Assembly: GCA_026119855.1 (NCBI GenBank)
Contig: JAOWBW010000380.1
Location: 620,001-684,000 of the forward strand
Reading direction: 5' to 3'
DNA: 64,000 bases
Source: Campanula takesimana
Lineage: Eukaryota; Streptophyta; Magnoliopsida; Asterales; Campanulaceae
Shown: piece by piece, positions 46,821 to 57,150 of the stretch
How the letters are laid out: the number at the start of each line of letters is the position of its first letter
Position numbering within the stretch: position 1 is the stretch's first letter
The notes under the pieces: generated by a model
Databases searched by the model: none
Told to the model about the DNA's origin: nothing
What the model saw: only the letters and a program-made list of their open reading frames with translations
Translations under genes and position numbers: made by a program

Positions 46821-47360
46821 TCAAAGGTTCGCATTCTTCCTTGGTCTTCCCCTTGGTCTTCCACTAGGGACCTTGGGTGCCTTCTTCGAACCTCTTGGCC
46901 TCCCTCTAGGCCTACGAACCGGTACTTCCACTATCTCTTCATCATCTTCCACAAGAATTGGGGTAGATTCATTGCCCTCTACATTAGCCTCCATTTCCTT
47001 GACTATTACATGTTCCTCAATTAGATTTCCTGCCCTCTTTCTACTCTCTTCCATCAAAGTTGCTGCCATTTGTGGGTCTACTTCCTTCAATGCAAAGTAG
47101 TAGCTTCGCACATCGTCACATAATATATCAGTCCACTCTCTAAATCCCATTAGTTCTTCCTTTCTTTCCATTAATTCTTTGTTAGTGTCTCTTAGTGCTT
47201 TTTCTGCAAGCAGCCACTTGTTCAAAGTAATCCTTCCCTTAGCTTGTTCCTTCTTCAGAGTCTTATTCAACTTCCTTATCCGAAGAGAGTACCTCTTAAC
47301 CACTTTGGTCACGTTCTTTCCTAGCGAGTTCATCTTCAAGTTCATCTCAACTCCGTTCAT
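46821..47360 (-). CDS. Extra ORF upstream of gag with AT-hooks (copy B)
   Basis: 179 codons identical in protein to 38789-39328, lying 560 bp upstream of gag and about 350 bp downstream of the primer site. ATG at 47358-47360. Intact although gag-pol of the same copy has three stops. Function unknown; DNA binding through the AT-hooks is the only visible clue. Confidence 0.7.
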   Translation of the reverse strand: MNGVEMNLKMNSLGKNVTKVVKRYSLRIRKLNKTLKKEQAKGRITLNKWLLAEKALRDTNKELMERKEELMGFREWTDILCDDVRSYYFALKEVDPQMAATLMEESRKRAGNLIEEHVIVKEMEANVEGNESTPILVEDDEEIVEVPVRRPRGRPRGSKKAPKVPSGRPRGRPRKNANL

Positions 47361-47707
47361 GACCTACAACCATGACATTACCACAATTAGTGACCATAAT
47401 CTTAATGATATAATGATTACCAAAATATCTTTTAAACACCAACAAAATGCATCAATGTAATACTCAAGGTTCACTCCTAAGTATTTCTTTGGACTCCTAA
47501 ATTGATCTCAGATTATTTCCCAAAATAGAAGGTTCCCAATTTAGAACGTTTCCCAAAATGGAAAGTTTCCTAAAATAGGAAGTTTCGTAAAATAGAAGGT
47601 TTCCTAAAATAGAAAGTTCCACCTCAAGCAATCATAGTACTCCTAGAATGCTCAATCAAGCCTATTCAATATCAGAGTTTCCCTATCCCTTAAGTTCTAA
47701 AACCTTA

Positions 47708-47719
47708 GCTCTGATACCA
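47708..47719 (-). other. Chromovirus primer-binding site (copy B)
   Basis: TGGTATCAGAGC on the minus strand, two bases inside the LTR, matching initiator tRNA-Met. Confidence 0.88.
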
Positions 47720-47721
47720 AC

Positions 47722-49184
47722 TGTAACGACCCGAATTTTCATAAAGTAAATAAATCCATAAAACGTGGAAATACTAACATTTGTCTTACAAAATCCAACT
47801 TAAATAGCCCAACGGCTAGTCTCCAATCATCAATTCAATAGTAAATGCGGAAGCGAAATTAAATACTAAGTCTTCAAGCCAGTATGACCACTAGCTAAAC
47901 AAAATAAACCATAAGGTCTTAATATAACTGACACGGACAGCTTCATCTAGCGATCCGTCTACTTCTTTAAGTCGTTACCTGAAAAAGATTATTAGAGAAA
48001 GGGTGAGCGAACAATGCTCAGTAAGTTCATACGGACTTCTCCGATAGCTAAGGAGAAGTGACCGAAAGAACGGACTCAATTGATAATTCCAAAGATCAGA
48101 TATCAGTTCAAATACTAACTGCATATAACGAATACAGTTAACTACTCAAAGATTAGCGGTCCTATTTCCATTCCGTCAATTCCAAGTTCCAAACACCTTT
48201 TCTGGGTGTCACACCTTTTCATGGTGTTAAGTGAATAAGAGACCTTACACCTTTTCAGGGTGCTCCCTTATTTAGAGTTATCATGATAATCTAGAGTTCC
48301 ACAAAGTCTAAGTTACAAGTAGTTAACTAGACTTATTTCCATTAGCCCGTTTCCTAGGACCGTTTCCACATTAGTCCTTTTCAGGGACTAGTTAGTCCTT
48401 TTCAGGGACTATACAGCTACACCTGTTGCAATTAGATATAGCATACTTTCCAAAATAGTGTTCCCTAAACGAGAGCACATGCAAATTCAAATGTTCTAAG
48501 ATTCCCTACGACCAAAACACGTCATAGGTAAGATATACAAAAGACGTTCATCAACGTAGAGTTCAAGCGCTATGGACCATATAGCATTCATGAAAGAATT
48601 ATAAAGTTCCAATGAATAAAGAATTCAAGATACTTAGGAACGTAATCCCTTACCTTGCTAGCGTTGACTTCTAGCGGGTTCTTGCGTACAATCTACAATC
48701 ACGCAAAGATACTACCTTTAGGACAGAACAATATTTATCCCCATCCCCAAATTCCTTTTCTAACTTTAACCTTTTGAGTTTCTTTCTTAAACCCCTTCTT
48801 AAGGTTCTTACTTAAAAGTCTACTTTAAATCCATGTGTCTTAAGTTGACTTTATTTTACGAAAACACTATTCACAGCGTTGACTTTTACTATTCCCAGCA
48901 TTGACTTTCTATTCCAGCATTGACTTTTTATTCCCAGCATTGACTTTCTATTCCAGCATTGACTTTTTATTCCCAGCATTGACTTTCTATTCCCAGTTGA
49001 CTTTTCACACACTGAAAACACCTTAAACACACCCACACAAAACCCTAACTCCCAAACCCTAATTTAGACACACACACAATACACACACCCACACGACACA
49101 CACATACCCTGCACACACGCGCACGAACACACACACCCTGCACACACACACACGCACAAGCACACACGCACACACACACCAACT
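47722..49184 (-). repeat. Chromovirus LTR, truncated copy
   Basis: Same as 39690-41145 but stops at CACCAACT; about 580 bp of outer U3 is missing. It has a 21-bp duplication of TAGTCCTTTTCAGGGACTAG (48375-48415) and fewer CAGCATTGACTTT units than the complete LTR. Confidence 0.88.
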
Positions 49185-49293
49185 CCCTATCCATTTTCTC
49201 TCTCCTAATTTATTTTCCATACTCACAACATTTATTTTTCCTTAATCTCCGTGTAAATTTAAACAATGAATGTTAAACTGGGACAGAGCGAGT
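49181..49293. mobile_element. Stowaway MITE, right half only, fused to the LTR
   Basis: AACTCCCTATCCATTTTCTC through CTCCGTGTAAATTTAAAC to CTGGGACAGAGCGAG+TA matches the right half of MITEs such as 35687-35912. The left half has been replaced by retroelement LTR; AACT at the join fits both. Confidence 0.8.
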
Positions 49294-49379
49294 AAGAGAT
49301 TTGCTCCCTTTTATGATCCAACAATCCTTACTCTGTTTTCTCGCTTCGAGTTTGTTAAATAAAATCTTAAAATTGTCAG

Positions 49380-50142
49380 GGGAATTGCGGTCGAAGATCC
49401 AAATGAACTTCATGGCTTGAAACTAGCGATTGAAGATTACCCTTTTGCTAACGACGAACTTATCCTATGGGATTCAATCAAACAATGGGTTAGTGATTAC
49501 GTAAATTATTATTACACCGATGCAAAAAGCGTGGAAAATGATCAAGAGTTACAAGCATGGTGGACTGAGATCAGGACCGTTGGGCACGAGGACTTAAAAG
49601 ACAAACCGTGGTGGCCCACTCTCAAAACTCCAAATGATTTAATCAATATTCTCACAACAATAATTTGGGTAACTTCAGCTCACCATTCTGCAGTCAACTT
49701 TGGTCAATACGATTTCGCTGGATATTTCCCAAACAGGCCAACAATTTGCAGAACAAACATGCCAAATGAGGATCCAACCGATGAAGTTTGGGAGAGATTC
49801 TTGAAAAGGCCAGAGGATATATTAATGGAATGTTTCCCTTCGAGGCTTGAAGCTACTACGGTTATGGCTGTTTTGGATGTGTTGTCGAGCCATTCTCCTG
49901 ATGAGGAGTATATAGGGCAGATTATGGAACCGTCTTGGAAGGATGATGAGAATGTAAAGGGTGCGTTCGAAAGGTTTAATGCGAGGTTGAAGAAGTTTGA
50001 TGAGATTATTGATGAGAGGAACCGGGATGTGAACTTGAAGAACAAATTTGGGGCGGGAGTGGTTCCGTATACGCTTTTGAAGCCATTTTCTGAGAAAGAT
50101 GGAATGACTTTGATGGGGGTTCCAAACAGTATTTCAATATGA
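49380..50142 (+). CDS. Lipoxygenase last exon (C-terminal catalytic domain)
   Basis: Acceptor CAG at 49377-49379, phase 2. GIAVEDPNELHGLKLAIEDY, ELQAWWTEIRTVGHED, HHSAVNFGQYDFAGYFPNRP, VLDVLSSHSPDEEYIGQ, and a C-terminus NSISI followed by TGA. The HSAVN His and Asn and the terminal Ile correspond to three of the five iron ligands of soybean LOX-1. Sequence is closest in style to LOX2-type enzymes (AGYFPNRP, GAGVVPYTLLKPFSE). Fully open. Its phase does not match exon 4. Confidence 0.92.
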
Positions 50143-50403
50143 TCGATGATTGCAGAAAGTATTCAATAAGTTTCATTGCATATGATATTTGTGTTGTTGT
50201 TGTTGTTTTGAAAAAACTTTGTTACAAGAATAAATTGGTCCGTTGGTCATCTTCTATTGAAGTGTGTTTTGGATGGTAATGTGTTGTGCCTTCCTTTGTT
50301 GTTTGTTCTGATTGGAATTTATGCATTTTGCTAATGCCCTTTGTTGTTATGAATGAACACAAGGTAATGTTGGGAATTTAATCGTACCTGTTGCAAATCT
50401 ATA

Positions 50404-50430
50404 CTCCCTCCGTCCCACCTCACTTGACAC
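50404..50430. mobile_element. Stowaway MITE left end fragment
   Basis: TA+CTCCCTCCGTCCCACC, cut off after about 27 bp by the CACTA-like terminus. Confidence 0.6.
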
Positions 50431-50970
50431 CACTACAACAAAAACACTCATTAACAACGTTCGAAAAACGTTGTAATAGATGTTTTACAACGTTTGGCTA
50501 AACGTTGTAACAGCCGACATTGTAATAGGTCCCATTCTACTACAACGTTTGGTAAACGTTGTACTACGAGTTTTCTACAACGTTTGAAACGTTGTAACAT
50601 CACTTTACAGCGTTTCAGTAAACGTTGTAATACACGTTTTTCTACAACGTCTGAACGTTGTAAATTCACTTTTTACAAGCTTAAGCTAAACGTTGTGATA
50701 AACTGACAACAACGTTGTTCTAAACGTTGTAATATTTTTCAACAACATTTATATTAAATGTTGTAGATCTATTTCTACAACGTTTACATTTAACGTTGTA
50801 GATATCTTTCTACAACGTTTATATTAAACGTTGTAGATCTATTTCTACAACGTTTATATTTAAGGTTGTAGATATCTTTCTACAACGTTTTTGTTAAACG
50901 TTGTAGATCTCTTTCTACAACCTTTACTCAAACGTGGTAAATTTAAATAGGACAACGTTTTAAAATCGTT
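50431..50970. mobile_element. CACTA (En/Spm)-like terminus with subterminal array
   Basis: Starts CACTACAACAAAAA, the form of plant CACTA ends, then a dense array of ACAACGTT...AACGTTGTA palindromic units (about 15) to 50970. Dense subterminal repeats are a hallmark of this superfamily. The opposite TTGTAGTG end is not seen in the window, so the element may be truncated or its other end diverged. No transposase. Confidence 0.65.
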
Positions 50971-51206
50971 GTGATAGTCAAGAAAATAAAAAAAATAAAA
51001 TTATTTTATTTTCCCCCACCACCTCTCCCGCCCCCGCCCCCGCGCCCCTGCCCCCACCCACCACCACCACTAATTTCAGTTGAAACCATAAAACAAATTG
51101 ACAAATACCGAAAGACGACTTTCGGAGATAGAGAAATTTCATAAATAACATAAATTAAAAATAGTAGTTATACAACAAGCCAAATGTAAGAACCAAGAAC
51201 TGATAC

Positions 51207-51476
51207 TATGATAATACGTACTAACTGATCTGCAAGCATAAAAACAGTTTTGAGTGTGAACTTCCTATTACAATAGTTGAACAAGTCTTCTAAACTTGGT
51301 CCAATATAAAAATGCAAAGGAGCTCCATTTAGTTTCACCATGGACCGTAAATCCAATCAAGAACTAAAGGGGAGGGGAGAATGATGAACAGAGTAGATAA
51401 ACTCACTGCCTCCCTGAAGAATCATGTATAATTTTGACTCATAGTAAAGTTGTGGGTGCTTGGTCTTAACTGACTC
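51207..51476 (-). pseudogene. Casein kinase 1-like gene fragment (two exons)
   Basis: On the minus strand, exon 51407-51476 (after a CAG acceptor, before a GTGAG donor) encodes ESVKTKHPQLYYESKLYMIL and QGG. A second block, about 51215-51305, encodes GPSLEDLFNYCNRKFTLKTV and FMLADQLV. Both are consecutive segments of the plant casein kinase 1 (CKL) kinase domain just before the catalytic loop. The rest of the kinase, including the HRDIKPDN loop, is absent, and the sequence upstream of GPSLED is diverged. Probably a captured or relict fragment. Confidence 0.78.
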
Positions 51477-51957
51477 CTGCAAATACAAGAATGACCAAGT
51501 TAATAGCTACCATATACTCCGCCTGTGATATGCATAGGCAAGATTGTGCGTGCCAACACATTTTTCTAAACAACGTTCATTACAAATTGCAACCAACTTG
51601 ACAATCACCAGTGTTACCAAAACATGCCACCAAGACAGTTAAATAGTGCAACAAAATACATAGATATTCAGTATAGTAATACAAGCAACCAACTTGTAAG
51701 TACCAAAACAACAAACAAACACTGGATGCCACCATCACCATAACACACTACTGTCGCCACTTCGTTCAGACCAAAAAAGCAAACAAACAGCCTCTCCCTC
51801 TCTTTCTCTCAAGAAAACACAACTGACAATCCCATTAATTTGCCTATGCTGCTCTACCCCAAAATCAATATGGTAGCTATTAAAAAAAGTCAAAATTGGC
51901 AAAGAATACATGTACAAGAATTGATGCCTTTGCATATAACACTCCATCTGCTGGTAG

Positions 51958-52330
51958 CATAATTATAAGCAACGTATTTTTCAAGCATATTTATTGCCTT
52001 TATAATTGCAACGTAGAATTACTGAAGTGCCCATTAGGATTGATTTTGGCGATTCTTTGTCTTCTTCCTTATCATCGTCAGCAACTTCACAAAACGGGAC
52101 CAAGTTCTTCCAAATCTGCAATCACCCGTGTAACGTACTGTAATAACCTGGTTATTACAGTACGTTGCAAAGGTGATTCCAGATTTGGAAGAACTTGGTC
52201 CCGTTTGTGAGGTTGCTGAAGATGATAAGGAAGAAGAAGAATCGCCAAAATCAATCCTAAAGGGCACTTCAGTAATTCTAGGTTGCAATTCTAAAGGCAA
52301 TAAATATATTTGTTGCTTATAATTACACTT
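51958..52330. repeat. ~370-bp fold-back (inverted duplication)
   Basis: Two arms of about 185 bp, roughly 90% complementary, meet at GTAATAACC|TGGTTATTAC (about 52140). Each arm carries what looks like coding sequence (on the minus strand IDFGDSSSSLSSSATSQTGP in the right arm). The protein is not recognised. The transcript would form a long imperfect hairpin. Confidence 0.8.
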
Positions 52331-53180
52331 ATGTTTTGTTCCATTCCAGGTTATTTAACTGCAAAACGGAAATAAGTAGTCATTAGTTTGGGAGAGAAAA
52401 TAAAACATCTTGAAGGGACTATCGAGTATATGGGTAGATATGCATCTTAGACCTAAGTACAGGGGCATAAATCTATATTTTCCTGTATTTTATACTCAAA
52501 ACATCAATAATCATTTGAATTCCATGAATTCAACTCATTAAAAAGCGATAATTGTTTCAGTTATAACTTCATAATACTAAGAAATTCATGTAGGACATGA
52601 AAAACAAGTGTAAGATTGAGTTTCTTACCTATTGGAGAAATTCCACCAATAAAACTTGATTATTTTCAGTTCTCTAAACTCCTCTTGATAAGTATAACAA
52701 CTTTGAAGGACTCATGAAGATATATTAGAGTTTTAACTTTCAAGTTATGAACATTGGTACTCAATTTAACCCAAAATTCACAAAGCTAACCCATTTATAC
52801 ACAACAACCACGAGAATTACAAAAAGTTCACGACTCAACCACTAATATAAAACACCCTCTAGCCCAAATAGTCCCGCTTTTGTTTTTAGAAATATCTTTG
52901 ATTAAACTTTGACCATTGATTTTAAGTTAGTCTATTCAAATGAAATTTTAAAACCTGTTATGGATACAACATTACAAGTATTACCCAATAACAATTTCAG
53001 ATTTTCATTACGATAAATAAATTACAATAAATTCTTGGTGAAAGTTCAATCAGAGATATCTGAAACAAATTGGGACTGCGTTTATGGGACGGATCGAGTA
53101 CAAAATCAAGGAAAATGAATACCACACCACAACAAACATGAGAAAACCAGAACATCAATCAACTAACACCATTATATCAT
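52331..53180. other. Intergenic, no gene seen
   Basis: AT-rich with no ORF content. A Stowaway-like right end (ATGGGACGGATCGAG+TA) lies at 53083-53099 without a partner. Confidence 0.45.
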
Positions 53181-54661
53181 TGTAAGTACCCCAATTTGAA
53201 ACCGACCTATCTTAGAGGTAGCCTTAGCACCGTTTCAGGGATAAGCTAATAGGCCAGGACCTCCCTAGGATAAGCTATAAATTCCAGGACTACTCTGGTA
53301 TAAAATTGGAAAAATCCAGAAGCTCGCCAGGCTGAGCCGTACGGATGCTTTGGGTACTAGAGGGGCCTAGCCGTACGACTGGTTTGGGCACCCTCAGTCC
53401 CTATAAATAGAACCCCTTGGTGATCATTTCAGGGGGGGGGGAGAAACATTAGAACTAAGGTTACTCTGTCGAATTCACCTCAGAATAGTGTGAGTAAGAA
53501 GGAACAAAGAGTGAAAGAGAGAAAGGAAGATTGGCCTAAACCAAGATAGGTAAAGCCACCTCCTCCCCCTCCTTTCTCTTCATCTAAGAACTCTATTTAT
53601 CTTTGATCTTGTCATTTATTTTTGATCTTTACATTCTTGCAAGTCTTGTCCATTCAAGCAATATACATATATCTATTATTATTTATATTTCCTAGTCCAA
53701 GCCATGAGATGATCAAAGGTGCCCTCCATACTTTGTGTGGAAGAGGTTCAAACCTAGTTTGATCATGGCTTGTTGATTGTTCATTTACATTCTTGTCATG
53801 GATGATGCTCTTGTTGTTCATTTTCCTCATTTTAAGCTATGATGATCATGTTGAGGATAAAGTCTCAATCTTTATCCTCATCACCTTGATCTAGCCCAAA
53901 ATTCCCAAGTTTGGGTAATAAAGATCCAATCTTTATGGTTTGTTCTTGTCCCTAAAGGATTAATCTTGCCTAGAAGAGCCATTTTGATGGTAAAGTTTCA
54001 ATCTTTACTCATCAAATGGTCACTATGGCTCAAAAGGGCATATTGGCCACCTTTTTCATGTTTCTCCCATGATTGCCTTTGATCATGCCCAAACTCTTGT
54101 TTTGGGAGGTTCTTTGATGATCAAATGGCATAGGAATGAGTTATTAATGTTGTTTTGTGTTGGAATAACAAACTGGAATCAGAACAGTTTGGTCCAGTTC
54201 AAGCAGAATGCTCTGTTTCTGCTTGGAACTGGACTGTTGCTTGAATAAACTGTAAAATCCCAGGAGTGGTCTCCCCATCCGTACGGCTACTTTGGCCGTA
54301 TGGGGAGATTGACCATTTTGTCCTTCTGTCTTCTGTTTTCTTGCCAAACAAACCCTTTTTCAGTTGAAAAGATAAATAAAAAGTTACAACAAAGATTTTC
54401 CGTTAAAACACACACACACACACACATGCACTTTTGTTAACTAACAAGGGAGACTCGGCTTTGTCCGAGGCAACTTGGGAGGACGTAAAAACTCTTCCCA
54501 AGTTGTAACCTGACCTCCGAACCTTTGAACTCAAACCTTTTTCATTTTGTTGGGTTTAAAATTAACAAAATGTGGCGACTCCGTTAAATTGGTCCGGTTC
54601 CCGCGTTTGGTATTTCGCCCTTGAAACGATGCTCGTGTTTTTTTGGGGCGGGATCCTTATA
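53181..54661 (+). repeat. Tat/Ogre-type LTR (element 1)
   Basis: Begins TGTAAGTACCCC, has a TATA box (CTATAAATAG, 53401-53410), and ends just before a tRNA-Arg-type primer site. CCGTACGGCT-like motifs recur (53335, 53370, 54275, 54895). It contains an extra TGGCGACTCC at 54575 near its end. Ends in TATA rather than CA, so the last bases may have mutated. Confidence 0.7.
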
Positions 54662-54662
54662 G

Positions 54663-54681
54663 TGGCGACTCCGCTGGGGAT
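54663..54681 (+). other. Primer-binding site, tRNA-Arg type (element 1)
   Basis: TGGCGACTCCGCTGGGGAT, one base after the LTR. This primer sequence is characteristic of Ogre/Tat-lineage Ty3/gypsy elements. Confidence 0.85.
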
Positions 54682-56283
54682 TAGAGTGCTTTCGGAATTC
54701 TTTCTAAAAGGTTCGGGGGCATTCTTGTGTGGGTCAAACTCCCGTTCCCGTTAGTTGACTTCTTGCATATTTGTGTGTGTTTGATGTTTCTGTTTGAACT
54801 GTTTTGAGTACATACGTTCTGGAAATACAATAAACTGGGGCTTGATGATCAGAAGTTGGAGAAACTGAGAAAAATCTTCACCCTCTTGCTTTAGCCGTAC
54901 GGCTACTTTGGGTAGGAGCCAGAATGTTGCCAATTAACAGTTTGGTGCAGGGCTGCAACATTCTGGGTGCCCCTCTGCTTCTACTTGTCCAGGTTCCAAA
55001 TTTACAGTCTGACTTGTGCACATTACCTTCATTCTTTTGGTCAAAACTTGGTTTTGAAAGGTGATAAAACTTGGTTATGCATGATCTTTTGTCAATAAAA
55101 TGGTTTCCAAAACCTCATCGTGCATAATCCTTTTTGTAAGGGTTTTTCTTGAGTCTTCTTGTTGTGCACAAATTGCTTTGTACAAAAGGGTTTCAATGTA
55201 AAATATTTCTTTTGCAAAAGTTTGATTCAAAATTCTTTGTTGTGCACAACTTGGTACATGTACAAGTTTTGGTCTTTGTTTGCTTATATTCATTGATTTG
55301 TAGTGTATAAATTGCTCAATCCATGCTTGTTCATACTTGTTCATAACTTGCTTATGCCATGCTCATGCTATCGAAAAACGAATTGAAAATCTCTCTTTTT
55401 ACTCCAAAAGGAGCATAGAATGACTTCACACCACGCGCACTTGACCGTGCACGTTCCAAATACCCTTTAAACCCGGGGTGGATGCCACGATGCAGCTCGT
55501 TGGGCGCTCTTGTTCCCTTCGATGCGCGCACGGGTCCATCCCACCTTCCCTTCCGAACCGAGTCAACCACACTTGTCCGTGACACACAAATACCGTGACT
55601 ATGGTTGGTTTTTGGTCTAGTTCACGTTATCACATCCTTAAAACGTGCTCAAAGCTAGTTGTGGCCAAATTAATGCCCGAGTTGTGACTCCTTGATGTAA
55701 TGCAAGCGTGGCCTAACCAGCCTTTAACTCGTGTGTTAATGATGACCACAATTAGTGAAGGTCATGTGCTAAGGATAGGGTAACACCGTGTCGTTAAGCC
55801 CTAATGTGCTAGTCATTTTAATCATCCTTAAGCCCATGGTCAAGGATTGAGACACCCCATTTAAAGTGGGGTCATGTCGGAATATCGGTGCAGCCTTCGG
55901 AAAAAAGTCTCGACCCCGACTGGTGCTTAATCATGATTAGGATAACCCGTGTATTGGGAACCTTGCGACGCACTAGACCCTAGGTTCGTTTCTTTTGGTC
56001 GGTGGAAGCCGCTTGCCCTATAGAACCCTCGCCCGGGATAGTCCGTCCTTGGGAGTGTGCAATACAGGTGAAAAACGAGGGGTCTATAGGCGTAGTGATG
56101 GCCTCCACTGATCCAGGGTTTATATTAGTTGCGAAAAAGAAGAGAAATCTTTTCCAACCATTTAGGAATAAAAATGTGTTTTAAGTAAACTTGAATGATT
56201 TATTAATTGCGCGTTGCATGAGCTTGCTCCGTTTTTGCTTCCTGTCTTTGATACATTGCATTGTTTCGCTAACCAGTGTCACA
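54682..56283 (+). other. Leader of Tat/Ogre-type element
   Basis: Non-coding as read. TTGTGCACAA-type words recur at 55160-55260. No domain on either strand. Such elements have long leaders and may carry an extra ORF here, but none is visible. Confidence 0.45.
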
Positions 56284-57150
56284 CCCGTTAAGTCTTTGGA
56301 AGGATCCATGTTATCCTTCAAGACCTCCGTAAAGTCCCGTTAAGTCTTTGGACGGACCCCCGTTGTCCTCCAAGACCTCCGCTTGTGACTTCGTTAAGTC
56401 TTTGGACGGACCCCCGTTGTCCTCCAAGACCTCCGCTTGTGACTTCGTTAAGTCTTTGGACGGACCCCCGTTGTCCTCCAAGACCTCCGTTATGTGACTT
56501 CGTTAAGTCTTTGGACGGACCCCCGTTGTCCTCCAAGACCTCCGTTATGTGATTTCGTTAAGTTTTTGGACGGACCCCCGTTGTCCTCCAAGACCTCCGC
56601 TTGTGATTTTGTTAAGTCTTTGGACGAACCCCCATTGTCCTCCAAGACCTCCGTTATGTGACTTCGTTAAGTCTTTGGACGGACCCCTGTTGTCCTCCAA
56701 GACCTCCGTTATGTGACTTCGTTAAGTCTTTGGACGGACCCCCGTTGTCCTCCAAGACCTCCGTTATGTGATTTCGTTAAGTCTTTGGACGGACCCCCGT
56801 TGTCCTCCAAGACCTCCGTTATGTGACTTCGTTAAGTCTTTGGACGGACCCCCGTTGTCCTCCAAGACCTCCACTTGTGACTTCGTTAAGTCTTTGGACG
56901 GACCCCCGTTGTCCTCCAAGACCTCCGTTATGTGACTTCGTTAAGTCTTTGGACGGACCCCCGTTGTCCTCCAAGACCTCCGTTATGTGATTTCATTAAG
57001 TCTTTGGACGGACCCCCGTTGTCCTCCAAGACCTCCGCTTGTGATTTCGTTAAGTCTTTGGACGGACCCCCGTTGTCCTCCAAGACCTCCGTTGTGTGAT
57101 TTCGTTAAGTCTTTGGACGGACCCCCGTTGTCCTCCGAGACCCCGTTAAG
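56284..57150. repeat. 54/55-bp minisatellite, about 16 units
   Basis: The unit contains GTTAAGTCTTTGGACGGACC then CCCGTTGTCCTCCAAGACCT and ends CCGCTTGTGACTTC or CCGTTATGTGACTTC, giving 54- and 55-bp variants (for example starts 56341, 56395, 56449, 56504). It lies between the primer site and gag. Tat-lineage elements often carry tandem repeats in untranslated parts. ORFs through the array on both strands are artefacts. Confidence 0.92.

Larger units (their letters stand above)
37680..49184 (-). mobile_element. Tandem Tekay-like Ty3/gypsy chromovirus block
   Basis: Read on the minus strand: truncated LTR (49184-47722), primer site, extra ORF, gag-pol with chromodomain, polypurine tract, complete LTR (41726-39690), then a second primer site, extra ORF and truncated gag (to about 37680). 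One LTR is thus shared by two internal regions, a structure expected from unequal recombination between LTRs or tandem insertion. The two copies of the shared part (37687-41140 and 45719-49184) are nearly identical, differing by single bases and repeat-number changes. Both outer ends are truncated and no target duplication remains. Confidence 0.88.
37625..49379 (+). other. Lipoxygenase intron 4 / deletion interval filled by a chromovirus
   Basis: Only about 50 bp of host intron remain after exon 4 and about 90 bp between the MITE fragment and exon 5. Everything between is Tekay-like retroelement. No lipoxygenase exon is detectable in it on either strand. Confidence 0.8.
25189..50142 (+). pseudogene. 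Type-2 (chloroplast-class) 13-lipoxygenase, disrupted
   Basis: Plant lipoxygenases oxygenate linoleic/linolenic acid; the LOX2 class starts jasmonate and green-leaf-volatile synthesis in plastids. Five exons total about 609 codons, against about 900 for the family. The N-terminal PLAT/LH2 domain is encoded by exons 1-2, the start of the catalytic domain by exons 3-4, the C-terminus by exon 5. Exons for roughly 250 residues between exons 4 and 5 are absent, removing the paired His iron ligands. Exon 5 keeps the HxxxN ligands and the C-terminal Ile. Exon 3 has a +1 frameshift. All visible splice sites are GT-AG. Assignment to the LOX2 class rests on phrases such as VPEDFGEVGAVLIEN and HPYPRRCRTGRP. 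A chromovirus block fills intron 4. Not functional as read, unless the sequence is misassembled. Confidence 0.88.
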
